A program made the translations under genes and the position numbers. This document shows, piece by piece, positions 33,043-46,400 of a stretch of 64,000 nt of DNA; the first letter of the stretch is position 1; every line of letters starts with the position of its first letter. This DNA is from Gonapodya sp. JEL0774 (taxonomy: Eukaryota > Monoblepharomycota > Monoblepharidomycetes > Monoblepharidales > Gonapodyaceae). Where the stretch lies: contig JADIIX010000021.1 in the NCBI GenBank assembly GCA_027604505.1, positions 62,001 through 126,000 of the forward strand, given 5' to 3'. The notes under the pieces are model-generated. The model was not told where the DNA came from, did not search any database, and was given only the letters and a program-made list of their open reading frames with translations.

Positions 33043-34418
33043 TTGAATTATTATATGTGTATTTTATCAGGGAGTTCACGAAGTTCCAAAGACTCTTCCC
33101 AAAGATCCCAAGACTACACTCATGGACAAAATCATGGACATGTTCATGGATAAATTATCACGGATATAACATCTCTGGATTTACTTGCCGCTTTTGGATG
33201 GAGGATTGGGACCAACTGAGGTTCACCATACTTGACAACGGGACAGCATAGCCGGCGGTTCCGTTGCTTATAGGTGACTGGGCGGCAAGGGATTTCTTCT
33301 CCTAGTACATGTCTCTTGTAATGAGCTGCGGTAGGTTACGTATGCACATACTTCGTTCCTAAAACTGTCTCCAGATTGCTACCAGTGAACGCTCACACGT
33401 CGACAACGTGTATCTCGAGACATCTTTAACAAAAACAGTCACCGACGCCGCGTAGGACAGATTCTACACCTTGGTATATGGCTCTGCGGCGGACAATGGA
33501 AACGAAGTTCCCGCCAGAGTGACGGTTTAACTGAAGAATTAAATAGCAGCCGAATTGATAGAGTGAAGCAATTTTTAGCACTAGTGAAATTGAATGACGA
33601 TTGAGCAGCATCAGGTTCTATGTAGTATCCTTTGACGAATCAGACTTCTTGTCAGAATCAAACACTGGCAACCTTGCCACACGAAGCCGAGGGTGTCAGA
33701 CCCGCTAAACCCATCCCCGCCCTCCCAAAAGTCGAATACAGCCCACCCACACGTGAATCAAATCGCGAGAACTGTGATTGCGATTCAAAAGAAGGTGTGG
33801 ATGCACGTGATTTGGTACTGCTGAGGGTGGAACCAGAGCGACAACCGGAGCAAAACCGGTGGAACCAGAAGACCCGAGAGGAAGACCGTGACCATGGAGG
33901 ACCCGGAGGACGCAGGGACGATGGGCGTACTGGATGCTGGGCGGCACAAGATCGAAATGAAGAGTGGAGAGAACAATGAAGAGAACAGTGCAACCAAGGT
34001 AAGGGGATCGCAGTCGTGTCGGCATTGGAAGGCAGAGGCAAGAGTAGCAAGAGCCTGACCAAAATACCCAAAACTGTACGGAGGGTATAAATTGGGTGCT
34101 GGGCCTACGCGTGTTAGAGTAACTGGAAGCGACAGAGAGGGGACTCATTTGCCAGAGTAGCCAGCACATATGAGGCTCTGAGAGGAAATGCGCAAAGAAA
34201 TAATGAAAGTGATATGCCACAAGGATGAGTTGTGGATATCTTATGGTTCATGTCCATACGGGTCTGACCGGACGGGACAAGTCAATCTCCTCAATAACCG
34301 CACGAGGTTCCCACTGTTCACTGCCATTCAAGCGTCTTGCGAGGACGTAGAACAATTGAGGACGGAAGTTGAATGGCACCGGAGGTGCCTTTTGGAGTGA
34401 TCACCCCATCGACATGAT
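33043..34418. other. Intergenic between divergent dioxygenase and dynein genes
   Basis: Minus-strand frames at 33658-34220 overlap in all three phases; one (33658-34071) starts with a signal-like VRLLLLLPLPSNA stretch and is Ser/Arg/Pro-rich, but has no ATG at that point. I could not support a gene. Promoters of both flanking genes should lie here. Confidence 0.35.
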
Positions 34419-37400
34419 ATGAACGTGACGGATGGAGACGTTGCGAAGTATACCAGGATCGAGCATTACCGCGAGACCTTTCTGGTGTGGCATCCCTGCG
34501 CCAAGTAGGATGTTCCTACCTGAATGATGTGTCGTTGCTTTGACCGTGTTGTTCCCCGTGTGCCCGACAGACCCCGCTCGACATTCCACCTCTTCCCTCA
34601 CCCAAAACCACCCCTCATCAACCTCAACCGCTACTTCCACCGCAATCCAGCCACTCCCATAAGCAATCATCGAAACCATCGTCCAACTTATCGTCCGCAC
34701 CGCTTGCTGTCAAGCACCGCCAAATAACCCCTGCCGACGTCTCCTGGCCCCCGATTCTGAAAACTGTCTCTCGCACCTTGGGCGCGCCGTTTAAGGAAGA
34801 ACCCTATGCCCGCGGTCCGTCGGACTCGATCGGCAACGTGTTCTCGCCAGGCGCGCAGAATTTGACCATAAAGTATTTGGGCGCGCAGATGGGGCAGGAA
34901 CATGTGGGGCATCTAGGGCACGGGCATGGCGGAGATGAGGTGCGTGTGTGTCCACCTGGTGGCTCGATGTGTATCTGCGAAATGACAACCATGGTGTGAT
35001 CGCGTCCGGGCTCGGAATGGTAGCTTACTAGGGATTGATCGGCTTGAGAACCTGGTTGTCTTTAAAGCAAGAGCCGAGGGTGGCTGATCTCTCCCTTTTC
35101 TTTTTTTTTTTTTGGCCAAACTTTGTCATTGGACTCGCGGGATGCGTGTCACCGCCCCGTAAACCTACGTCTTGCTAACTTTGGCTTCTCTGCACAGCTT
35201 CGGCTTCTTCCACCACCTGTATCACCGCCGTCGCGTCCACTCTCTCCGCTATCCCGTATCCAACTCACCGATCCCATCCCCCTTCTCCCATCCCCCCCAA
35301 TCCATCCTCCGACACCCCCAGCGCTGGACCCTTATATTCCGACTCCTTCCCTCCACATATTTCACATCCCCCCACTCGACCGCTACGCACACTATCTCTC
35401 CCTCATCCCAGCCTCGGCAATCGAACCCCTTTCTCCCACTCTCCTCCCCTCTATCGTTGCCCAGCTCATTCCTCCCCGATTGGTGGTAACCAACGCAGAC
35501 CCACCAGCTTACGGCGTAAAACCCAGCAAGGAGAGGTTGCTGTACGAGTGTCGTGTGAAGGTGGAGCGCGAAGTACTGGAGACACACGAGCACGCGAGTA
35601 GAAAGGCTGTCTTGGAATATGTGCTGCAGGATCCAAATGAAAGGGAGAGACTCGTGCTTCCCGCTGCGGAGCTTGCCGATCTCGCGCCCCGTCCTCCTCG
35701 CACGGCTAGGGCGCCTGTGCCATGGTCGGCGACAGTGGTGACATCTCGAGTGGCCATGTCTACCGTGCCGTGGATAGGGTGTGCGCCCGTTGTGGAAGTG
35801 GGCGGATGGTTTGCAGAGGGTGGGAGAGGGCTTAGAGAGGGCCACGGGAAGCGCTGTAAAGTGGTGGATGTGGCAACATTAGAGCAGGCGAGGGGTGGGT
35901 GGGAGGTGGAGGAAGTGAGGAAAATTATTCGAGAAGGGGGGAAACGGTGGAGGGCATGGATAGAGGGGGAGTGAGTAACTCGGGTGAAGATCGGGCGGGC
36001 GGCGCGAAGCTTACGTGTTCACTCGCATCTCGCTGGCTCTCATGTATTTTTCCTTTCCTAACGCCTGCTCCCAACCCCACCTCGTTATAACTCCCTTCGC
36101 AACTTCACCTGCCGGGCCTTCTACTCCGTCTCTTCTCATATGAACGTCAGATGGATCCCTTCTGTTGCTTCTCTCTTTTTCGACACAAAAACCACTTGGT
36201 ACCTTCCGCCATCTGCTACGACGACTACTTCCCCCTCCACACTCCACCGAGCCCATGCACTTGCACCCCCTCCGTCTCCCGAATCTGAATATGCCCGACT
36301 GGACCGTCTTTTCTCTGCGGTTGGATGCTTGATGGCTCGGCAAATGAGACAAATGGTGGAGGAGGGCGTGTCGGAGGTGGAAGCGCTCTTTGGGAGGTAC
36401 GCAACCGGAATAGCTCATCCTGGCGAAAAGATGGTGGTGGGAGAGAAGGAAGGGGGCAGTGATGCCGGGCAAACGGGACAAATGGGGCAGGGACAAGAAG
36501 ATACTGCCGTTGCACCAGCTCCATCGACTGCTGCCGCTGATATCTCGCACCACGAGGACAGTACAAGTACCAATCGGTTCGCTTTGCTGGGCCCGACGAC
36601 TGCGCCGCACCATCCTCCGCTCTTCAAGCTTCGCCTCACTGTCTCTGGTGGACAGATCAAATTCCACCCTGCCTTACCTGACCTTGAGTCCCTCCCTGGT
36701 GCCATATTAAGTGACTTGGCATCCTTCACGGCCTCGCTACCTCGCGTGGAAAGCCGGTTGTTCGCTTCACTCGCGAATGTTGCATCAACATCTGTTATGT
36801 TCGCGGTGCCGGCTGGAGATGCGAGACTCGCTAGGGCCGAAAAGATTCTGAGGATTGTCGTTGTCGAGAACTTGAAGGGCCCGCAGAGATGGGTGGCGGG
36901 GTATGATCGATGGAAGGGGATGCTGTTGACGCATCGGGCGGAGAAGAGGGTGGAAGAATTCTTGAGAGAGGGGGAGGGAAGAACCAAGAGTTTAGGAGAA
37001 TTTGAGGGGGTGAGTTGACTTGCAGCAAAAATTGGGAGCAGCAACTACTGTGTTACGAAACTGTTCTTCTCGCTCTTTCTTTCAGGAAATCAAAAAGCTT
37101 TTGAAATTAGTCGACGAAATCTCAGCGACACCTGACTCCGTGCAGTTTGGCATCTTCCAGCTTTACTGCGAGGATCTCAAGAAGGAACTCGTGGGGAAGG
37201 CGGACGGGCTCGTCAAAAAACTCGTGGAGAGAGTCGCGGAATTGAATAGAAGAGACAATGTGGAGTGAGTTGAGAGGGAAAGGGGAGCAGTAGCTATGGT
37301 TAGTGTTGACTCGTTCCCTTGCCAGAATCTGCGATGCATACGAAGAAATCTCAGCCAAAGCCATGAAGCTTCCTCAAGACACAGAGGAGCTGGTAGAGCT

Positions 37401-40400
37401 TTCCAAGTACATTGAGTCCGTCAAGACAACCGAAATCGCTGCGCTCTATTCCCGAATCGCTTCTGCTAAGGAACGTCTTGATTTCCTGCTGCAGTATGCC
37501 TTTTTTTCTGAGGAGGATATCAAGCTTAACGGCCAGACATTCACTTGGCCAACCAGGATTCTCCCGATATTTGATTTGGCAAGAAAGAGGATGGCGCAGC
37601 GCAAAGCAAAGGCGCAAGACGACTTGAAAGGAAAAGTGGATGCGGCTGTGCAAGCGATGGAAGAGACATTCGCCGCTGCGTCAAAGTTTCAAGATTATGG
37701 GATTATGGCCGAAACTACTGAGTACGGCAAGAAACTCAAGGGCCTGGATACCAAATTGGCGGAATTGCAAGAAGTAATTACCGGGGTGAATCGGGAGGAG
37801 GAGCTCCTGGAGTGGGAGAAAACACCATTCGAAAAGTACCAGCAAACAGTGGACTTCCTCGATCCGTACAAAAAGTTATGGGAGACTGCGGCACTGTTTC
37901 AGTCTGAGTATGCGAGGTGGATGACAGGGCCATTCCTGGAATTGGTCGCAGAGCAGGTGGAGGAGAGTGTGAATAACATGTATCGAACAATGTTCAAACT
38001 GGCCAAGACATTCAACGACTTACCCGCTCCGCGCAAGGTCGCAGAGACAATCCGGACAAAGTTGGAGAAGTTTAAACCCTTCCTTCCGCTTGTGGCGACT
38101 TTGCGAAACCCTGGTCTTCGGGAACGTCACTGGGCGCAAATGTCGAGAATTGTGGGAGCGGAAATCACTCCAAATGGAGACACGAATCTTACGAAAATTC
38201 TTGAAATGAACATTCAGCAGTACCTCTCGCAGTTTGAAACGATATCCGACGCGGCCAGCAAGGAGTTCTCGTTGCAGAAGACACTTGCTAAAATGCACGA
38301 TGACTGGGAGCCTCTGGTGTTCAATTGTGTTGACTATCGCGATACGGGGACGAAGATTTTGTCCGCTTTAGATGAGGTACAAGCGCTCCTTGACGATCAA
38401 ATTGTCAAAGTGCAGACGTGTCGTGGATCTCCTTTCGTCAAACCTATTGAAGAAGAGGTCAAGGCTTGGGAGAGCACGCTCACCAATGTACAAGATGTTA
38501 TCGATGCCTGGCTTAAAGTCCAAGCGACATGGCTGTACCTTGAACCCATCTTCACCTCTGAGGATATTATGGCCCAGATGCCGACAGAGGGAAAGAAGTT
38601 CAAGATCGTTGACAAGACATGGAGAGACAATATGACCGCCACTGCGGCACACCCCGCTATCTTGGCTGTTTGCGGAACCCCGGGCCTCCTGCAAAAACTG
38701 AACGACGCAAATGTTCTTCTTGAAGAAATTCAGAAGGGCCTTAATGAATATCTGGAGAAGAAGAGGTGAGATATTGCTCTTTCATATCGTTTTGGACAAT
38801 CAATGGCACCGCCGCATTCGTTACAGATTGTACTTCCCTCGATTTTTCTTTCTTTCCAACGACGAGCTTTTGGAAATTCTGGCGGAGACCAAGGACCCGC
38901 AACGGGTGCAGCCTCATCTGAAGAAGTGTTTTGAGGGTGTGTCCAGCCTCACTTTCCAGGACGGTGCCAAGATTATTGCCATGTGCTCCCAAGAAAATGA
39001 AAAAGTTAAGCTGAAAGAGGTTATCGAACCGGCGCATGCCAAGGGCGCCGTTGAGAAGTGGCTTTTGCAAGTGGAAAAGGTGATGCAAAGCAGTGTTCAT
39101 GAACAAATTACTCTAGCACTCAAGGCATATGCAGAAACTCCACGGGAGAAGTGGGTGCTTGAATGGCCTGGGCAGGTTGTTATTTGTGGAAGTCAGGTAT
39201 ATTGGACCAAGGAAGTCACAGAGATGATTCGTCGTGGTGGGCAGTTTGGTCTCAAGGCTTACAAGGAACAGTGTACGAGGCAACTGGATGTCGTGGTGGA
39301 ACTTGTGCGTGGCGAGCTTCCGGCGATGGCTCGTCTCACTCTCTCAGCCTTGATTGTTATTGATGTGCATGCCAGAGATGTTGTTGGACAACTCGAGAGC
39401 GTTGGTGTTACAAACGACAATGACTTTGAATGGCTGAGTCAGCTTCGCTATTACTGGGAGCAAGAAGACGTGTATGTTCGGATAAACAACGCCACTATGA
39501 AGTACGGCTACGAGTACCTGGGCAACTCAGCGCGTCTCGTTATCACTGCATTAACAGACCGTTGTTATCGAACTCTTATTGGTGCTTTGGACCTCAATCT
39601 GGGTGGAGCACCTGAGGGTCCGGCAGGAACAGGGAAGACCGAGAGTGTAAAAGATTTGGCCAAGGCAATTGCGAAGCAGTGCGTCGTTTTCAATTGCTCC
39701 GATGGGTTGGACTACATCGCCATGGGCAAATTTTTCAAGGGTGTAGCGTCCTCGGGCGCATGGGTGGGTACAATACATCTTCTTGCGCGATTATAGAAAT
39801 CTAAGATTGTTTTCTTTGACATGAAAGGCATGTTTCGATGAATTCAATCGAATTGACCTCGAAGTGCTTTCGGTCGTCGCCCAGCAAATCCTCACCATTC
39901 AACGGGCTGTTGCCGGCCGGCAGGAGAAGCTGGTTTTTGAAGGAACGACTTTGAGCTTAAACCGTGGATGTGCTTCTTTCATCACGATGAATCCCGGTTA
40001 TGCGGGTCGCAGTGAACTGCCAGACAATCTGAAAGCCCTTTTCAGGCCAGTGGCCATGATGGTTGGTGTCCATAATACTATGGTGTGGCAGATATCTGTT
40101 CCCTGTTAACTCACTCAGCTGCTCTTTTGTCATGTCTCAGGTGCCTAACTACGAGCTAATAGCAGAGATATCTCTTTACTCGTATGGATTCGTTGAAGCA
40201 CGCGCGTTGGCCAAAAAGATTGTCGCTGTCTACAAGCTGTGCTCCGAGCAACTATCCTCACAAGATCACTATGACTATGGTATGAGGGCGGTCAAGGTGA
40301 GAGTGGATGAATCACAATGTATTGACCCCACTTACAGTGCTAGCGTTTGTCCTAGTCTGTGTTAGTGGCTGCCGGCAACTTAAAGCTTAAATACCCCGCC

Positions 40401-43400
40401 GAAGACGAGCAAATCATCATGTTGCGCTCCATTAATGATGTCAACGCGCCAAAGTTTTTGGCGATGGACGTTCCACTGTTCAAAGCCATCACTTCGGACT
40501 TATTCCCCAAAACTGTACTGCCTGAACCAGACTACAAAAACTTCCTTGAAGCGATTCACGCAAACTTGAAAAAGCTTAACCTTCAGCCTAATGAGAATCT
40601 AATCATTAAGATCATTCAAACGTATGAGATGATGCTTATTCGGCATGGATATATGCTTGTAGGGGAACCATGGTCGGGAAAGAGCACCGCTTACCGAGTT
40701 CTCAAGGGAGCCCTTGCGGATCTCGTGGACAAAGGTGATCTCAAAGCAGATTTTCAAGTCATCAACCCTAAGTCCATCACCATGGGACAACTTTACGGCG
40801 AATTCGATGCAGTCACTCATGAGTGGGCAGATGGAATTATTGCCAACACTTTTCGAAGTTTCATTCAGGTGGGAACGGTGGAGCGCAGATGGATAGTATT
40901 TGATGGACCAGTTGATGCAGTTTGGATTGAAAACATGAACACAGTATTGGGTGAGTGAGACCGGCCCTCCTCAGACAATGTGTTTATATGTTTTCATCCT
41001 TCACTGTTTGATTTAGACGATAACAAAAAGCTTTGCTTGACGTCTGGGGAAATCATGAAAATGACATCCACCATGAGTTGCATGTTCGAAGTTCGAGATC
41101 TCGCAGTAGCGTCCCCCGCCACAGTCAGTCGCTGCGGCATGATTTACTTTGAGCCTGATGGACTTGGGTGGAAGCCATTGATGACATCCTGGCTAAACTG
41201 CCTTCCAACCGCTATGCCAGAGGAATGCAAGACTTTCCTCGGATCCTTGTTCGAGTGGATGGTCACTCCTTGCCTTGAGTTTACCAAGGCAAACACTAAG
41301 GAGTTTGTCCCAGTGCCCGCAACAAACAAAGCTGTTTCGCTCATGAATCTCATCTCGTGTCACCTCGATGACTTCACAGATGCTGCTGTCAAAGGAGTCG
41401 ACCTAAACGGCCTAAACGCTTGGCTCTCTTGCGTCTTCTTGTTTTCGGCGATTTGGTCTTTGGGGGCCACCGTGGACACAGAAGGTCGAGAGAAGTTCGA
41501 CATATTCTTCCGAAAGCTAATGTTGGGTGAACTCGCTGAGTATCCGGCACCTGCTAACATAAAGGTGAAAACAATACCGACAAATGGAACCATTTATGAG
41601 TATATGTTTGAGAGAGAGGTGAGTTCTTCTTGCCCCTATTTGGGTTGCGCTGCCCCTTTGCAACTTGTGATCGTTGGTTGTATGACAGAAAAAGAGCATT
41701 ACAGGTGGATCGTGGAAGCTATGGTCCGAAACGATGGCGTCCTTTGAAATTCCGGTAAAAACAAAGTTTAACTCCATAATTGTACCAACCGTTGATACCG
41801 TTCGGTATACGTATTTGCTGGACCTGTTCGCTATGCACAACAAACATGTGCTTTTTGTGGGCCCAACTGGAACAGGCAAGTCAGTGTATATTACAGAGAA
41901 GCTTCTCCGTGGATTGCCTGCAGATGTGTTCGCTCCGATGTTTGTGAACTTTTCTGCACAAACCAGTGCGAATCAAACGCAAGAGATTATCCTTTCGAAG
42001 CTTGACAAGCGTCGTAAAGGGGTTTTTGGACCACCGATGGGACAGAAGTGCATAATATTTGTGGACGATCTGAACATGCCAGCAAGGGAGAAGTACGGAG
42101 CCCAGCCACCAATTGAACTTCTTCGTATGTGGATGGATCATGGCTATTGGTACGATCTAAAGGATACGAGTGCAATGACCCTGATCGACCTGCAGTTCGT
42201 CTCTGCAATGGGTCCACCCGGAGGTGGACGGAATCCGGTGACCCCTCGGTTCATTCGCCACTTCAATGTCCTTGGCATTACAAGCTTTGACGAGATCACC
42301 ATGAAGAAAATTTTTGAGACCATAGTGGGATGGCACCTCACCAGCAACAGCTTCCCTCCAGGGTTTCAGGGGCTAAAACAGGGGATTGTAAATGCGACCT
42401 TTGATATCTACCAGTCAGCGATCGCCAATTTGCTGCCAACTCCAAGCAAATCTCACTATCTCTTTAACCTTCGAGATTTCGCAAGAGTCGTTCAAGGAAT
42501 CCTTCTCGCAAAGCCCGAGAAGTTCAGCGGGGACCCTGCCAAAATGATTCGACTTTGGGTACATGAAGCATATCGAGTCTTCTACGATCGTCTGATAGAC
42601 GATAAGGACAGAGACTGGTTCTTTAACGAAATTAAAGGAGTAGTTCCCCGGTATTTTCAGGCTAATTTCGACGAGACATTCAAAGCTCTTGACGCAAATG
42701 CAGATGGAAAGGTGGAGGATGATGATCTCAGAAGCTGTATTTTTGGAGACTACATAGCTCCTAATGCGGCAAACAAGCTTTATGATGAGGTGGAATCTGT
42801 CCTTGGGGTCAGTGACGTTATCAAGGGCAAGCTGGACGAGTACAATCAAATTTCCAAGGCTCCGATGAATCTTGTCATCTTCAGATTCGCGGTCGAGCAT
42901 GTTTCAAGGGTTGCTCGGGTGCTTCTCATGCCCGCGGGTCATGCTTTACTAGTAGGAGTCGGTGGGAGTGGCAAACAAAGTTTGACACGTTTGGCGACCT
43001 ACATGGCGGACTACCAACTGTTTCAAGTGGAACTTTCTAAGAACTACGGGAAGACTGAATGGAGGGATGATCTGAAGAAGATTCTGAACAAAGCAGGCGT
43101 TGAAGGGCGACCAAGCGTGTTTCTCTTTAGTGACACGCAAATCAAGTCTGAGTCGTTCCTGGAAGACGTGAATAATGTTTTAAACACAGGCGAAGTTCCG
43201 AATCTCTACCCACCAGACGAGAAAGCGCAGATTATTGAGGGTGTCCGACAGGTGCTCGCAAAAGAGAACCCGAAGCTCGAGGCAAGCTCTGCGACAATCT
43301 ACAGCCACTTTATTAACCGTTGCCGTGAAAATCTTCACGTCGTTTTGACCATGAGTCCGATCGGAGATGCTTTCAGGAACCGTCTGAGAATGTTTCCGTC

Positions 43401-46400
43401 ATTAGTAAACTGCTGTACCATCGATTGGTTTCAAACCTGGCCTGGTAAGTTACTTAGTTTCTATGAAGCAACCCTACTCCTTGTTGTTTATTTGCGACTT
43501 GACTCTATCCTGAAGATGATGCTCTCCAAATCGTCGCCCAAAAGTTTCTTGAAGACGTTGAACTGCCGAAAGATACCCGTTCGTCAGTTGTTGATGTTTG
43601 TAAAAGCTTTCACCAAAATTCTCGAGCTCTCTCGCAAAAGTTTTTGGAGCAAATGCGTCGACACAACTATGTTACTCCGACATCATATCTGGAGCTCATA
43701 AATACTTACAAGACGTTGCTTGCGAAGAAGCGATCGGAGGTGCAACAACTTATTTCGCGGTACGAAACAGGCTTGGAACAGCTTGCCTCCGCGGCCAGCC
43801 AAGTAGCCATTATGCAGAAGGAACTCAACGAGTTGCAGCCTCAGTTGGTCAAGACATCCGAAGAAACAGATGCAATGCTTAAGGTCATCCAGCGCGAGTC
43901 AGTAGATGTGGAAAAGAAACGAGCTGTTGTCAAGGTTGACGAGGAAGCGGCGAATCTCAAAGCCACAGCGGCGAAGGCGATAAAAGAAGAATGCGAGGCG
44001 GACTTGAGTGAAGCTATTCCAGCTTTGAATGCGGCCATGGAAGCTCTGGATACGTTAAAGCCTGCTGATATCACGGTTGTGAAATCGATGAAGAATCCCC
44101 CGGGGGCTGTCAAGCTTGTGATGGAGGCAATTTGCATAATGAAAGATGTAAAACCTGCTCGCGTGAAAGATCCCGGTGGTAGCGGCAAAATGGTTGAGGA
44201 CTATTGGGGTGCGGCACAGAAGCTTTTGGGAGACTCTCACTTTCTGACTTCCTTGAAAGAGTATGACAAGGACAATATCCAACCAAAGATTATTGAACGC
44301 ATTCGGAAACAGTACATTCCAAACCCAGACTTTGATCCAAAAATCGTGAAGAACTCATCTGGGGCTGCGGAAGGTTTGTGTCGATGGGTATTGGCGCTCG
44401 ACAAGTATGAAGCTGTTGCCAAAGTCGTTGGTCCCAAAAAGGAAGCGTTGGGACGTGCAGAAGCAGAGCTTGAGACTGAGATGGCAAAGTTGAATACAAA
44501 ACGCGCCGAGTTGAAAGAAGTGGAGGACAAAATGGCTGCCCTCGAAAGCGGGTTTAAGGAGATGACGGACAAGAAAGTTGACCTGGAGAACCGTTTGGAT
44601 CTTTGTGCAAAGAAGCTTGATCGAGCAGAGAAGCTGCTGGGGGGTCTCGGCGGTGAAAAAGATCGGTGGAGTGAAGCTGCAAGAACCCTACACACGCAAT
44701 ACGACTATCTGACGGGTGATGTTCTCATTTCGTCTGGATTGATATCGTATCTCGGAGCATTTACCTCTGCCTATCGTCAGTCTATGCTGACAGAATGGAC
44801 TAGGATTTGCACAGAAAAGGAGATACCGTGCTCACCAACTTTCACACTCTCCGGTACGCTCGGCGACCCAATCCAAATCCGAACCTGGCAACTTGCCGGA
44901 CTGCCAAATGACGCGTTTTCTCGCGAGAACGGCATCGTTTCGACCAGAACACGTCGGTGGCCACTCTTCATTGACCCGCAAGGTCAGGCTAACAAATGGA
45001 TAAAGAACCTTGAGAAAAAGCGAAAGCTGGCGGTGATCAAGCTCTCCGATCAGGACTATGTGAGGACCCTGGAGAACGCAATTCAGTTTGGAACTCCTGT
45101 TTTGCTTGAAAATATTGGAGAGGAAATGGATTCGGTTCTTGAGCCGCTTCTTACTAAGCAACTGTTCAAACAAGGTGGCGTGATGTGCCTCCGCTTGGGA
45201 GAATCAGTAATTGAGTACTCTCCCGAGTTCAAGTTTTATATCACGACCAAACTGAGGAATCCGCATTATCTTCCCGAATTATCCACCAAAGTCACGTTGG
45301 TTAACTTTATGATCACCCCTGAAGGTCTTGAGGATCAGCTGTTGGGTATTGTGTCCGCCAAAGAACGACCGGAGCTTGAGGAGGAAAAGAACAAGCTCGT
45401 CATACAGTCAGCCGACAATAAGCGTCAACTCAAAGAAATAGAAGACAAAATTTTGTCCATATTGTCATCCGAGGGTAACATTCTGGAAGATGAGTCTGCA
45501 ATCACTGCACTATCGGAAGCGAAAGTTTTGTCGAACACTATTGCGGAGAAGCAGAAAATCGCGGACGAGACAGAGAAGAAAATCGATGAAACTCGCTTAG
45601 GGTATAAGCCCATTTCAATACACTCGTCTGTGATGTTCTTCGTTATTGCTGACTTGGCGAATGTAAGTGAAATTGAGCTTGAGTGACAGCTGGCAATTGA
45701 ATGCCCCATTCTTCCGTGCAGATTGAGCCCATGTACCAGTACTCTTTAACCTGGTATATTAATTTGTTCATCCAAGCGATCGACAGCAGCGAGAAGTCGG
45801 ATGTGCTGGATGACCGATTGGCGAACCTTCGAGCCTTCTTCACATACCTCCTGTACTGCAATGTCTGTCGCAGCCTTTTCAAGAAAGATAAACTGCTCTT
45901 CTCGTTTCTATTGACCATCGGGCTAATGAAGAATAAAAATGAAATTGATCCTGACGAATGGAATTTCCTGTTGACTGGTGGCTTGGCTATGTCCGAGAAC
46001 GGCCCACCGAATCCGGCCTCGAAGTGGCTCTCGGACCAAGCGTGGAGCGATATCTGTAAAATATCTGAAATGCCCGCCTTCAAGAACTTTAGGCAAGATT
46101 TCGAGAACAACATCCTGCGATGGAAGGATATTTACGATAGTGCGGAACCTTTCAGAGGCGTGTTTGCAGGCGGTTGGGACACCAGACTAACCAGCTTCCA
46201 GAAACTCATTGTTATACGGACTCTGAGATTCGACAAAATTGTCCCAGCGATCCTTGAATTCGTTAAGGAGAAGATGGGACAGAAGTTCGTCGAGCCACCG
46301 CCCTTCGATCTCGGCGCCTCGTACGCAGACTCAAATAATCTTAACCCTCTCATATTTATTCTAAGTCCAGGAGCGGATCCAATGAGTGCGTGAGTATTGG

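Noticed and set aside
33658-34220. Minus-strand frames open in three phases, one with a signal-like stretch
   Set aside because: No ATG at the signal-like start, strong Ser/Arg/Pro bias and no family resemblance. All frames being open suggests composition rather than coding.
35098-35113. Run of T as a terminator
   Set aside because: It lies inside the intron between dynein exons 2 and 3 and is too far upstream to be informative.
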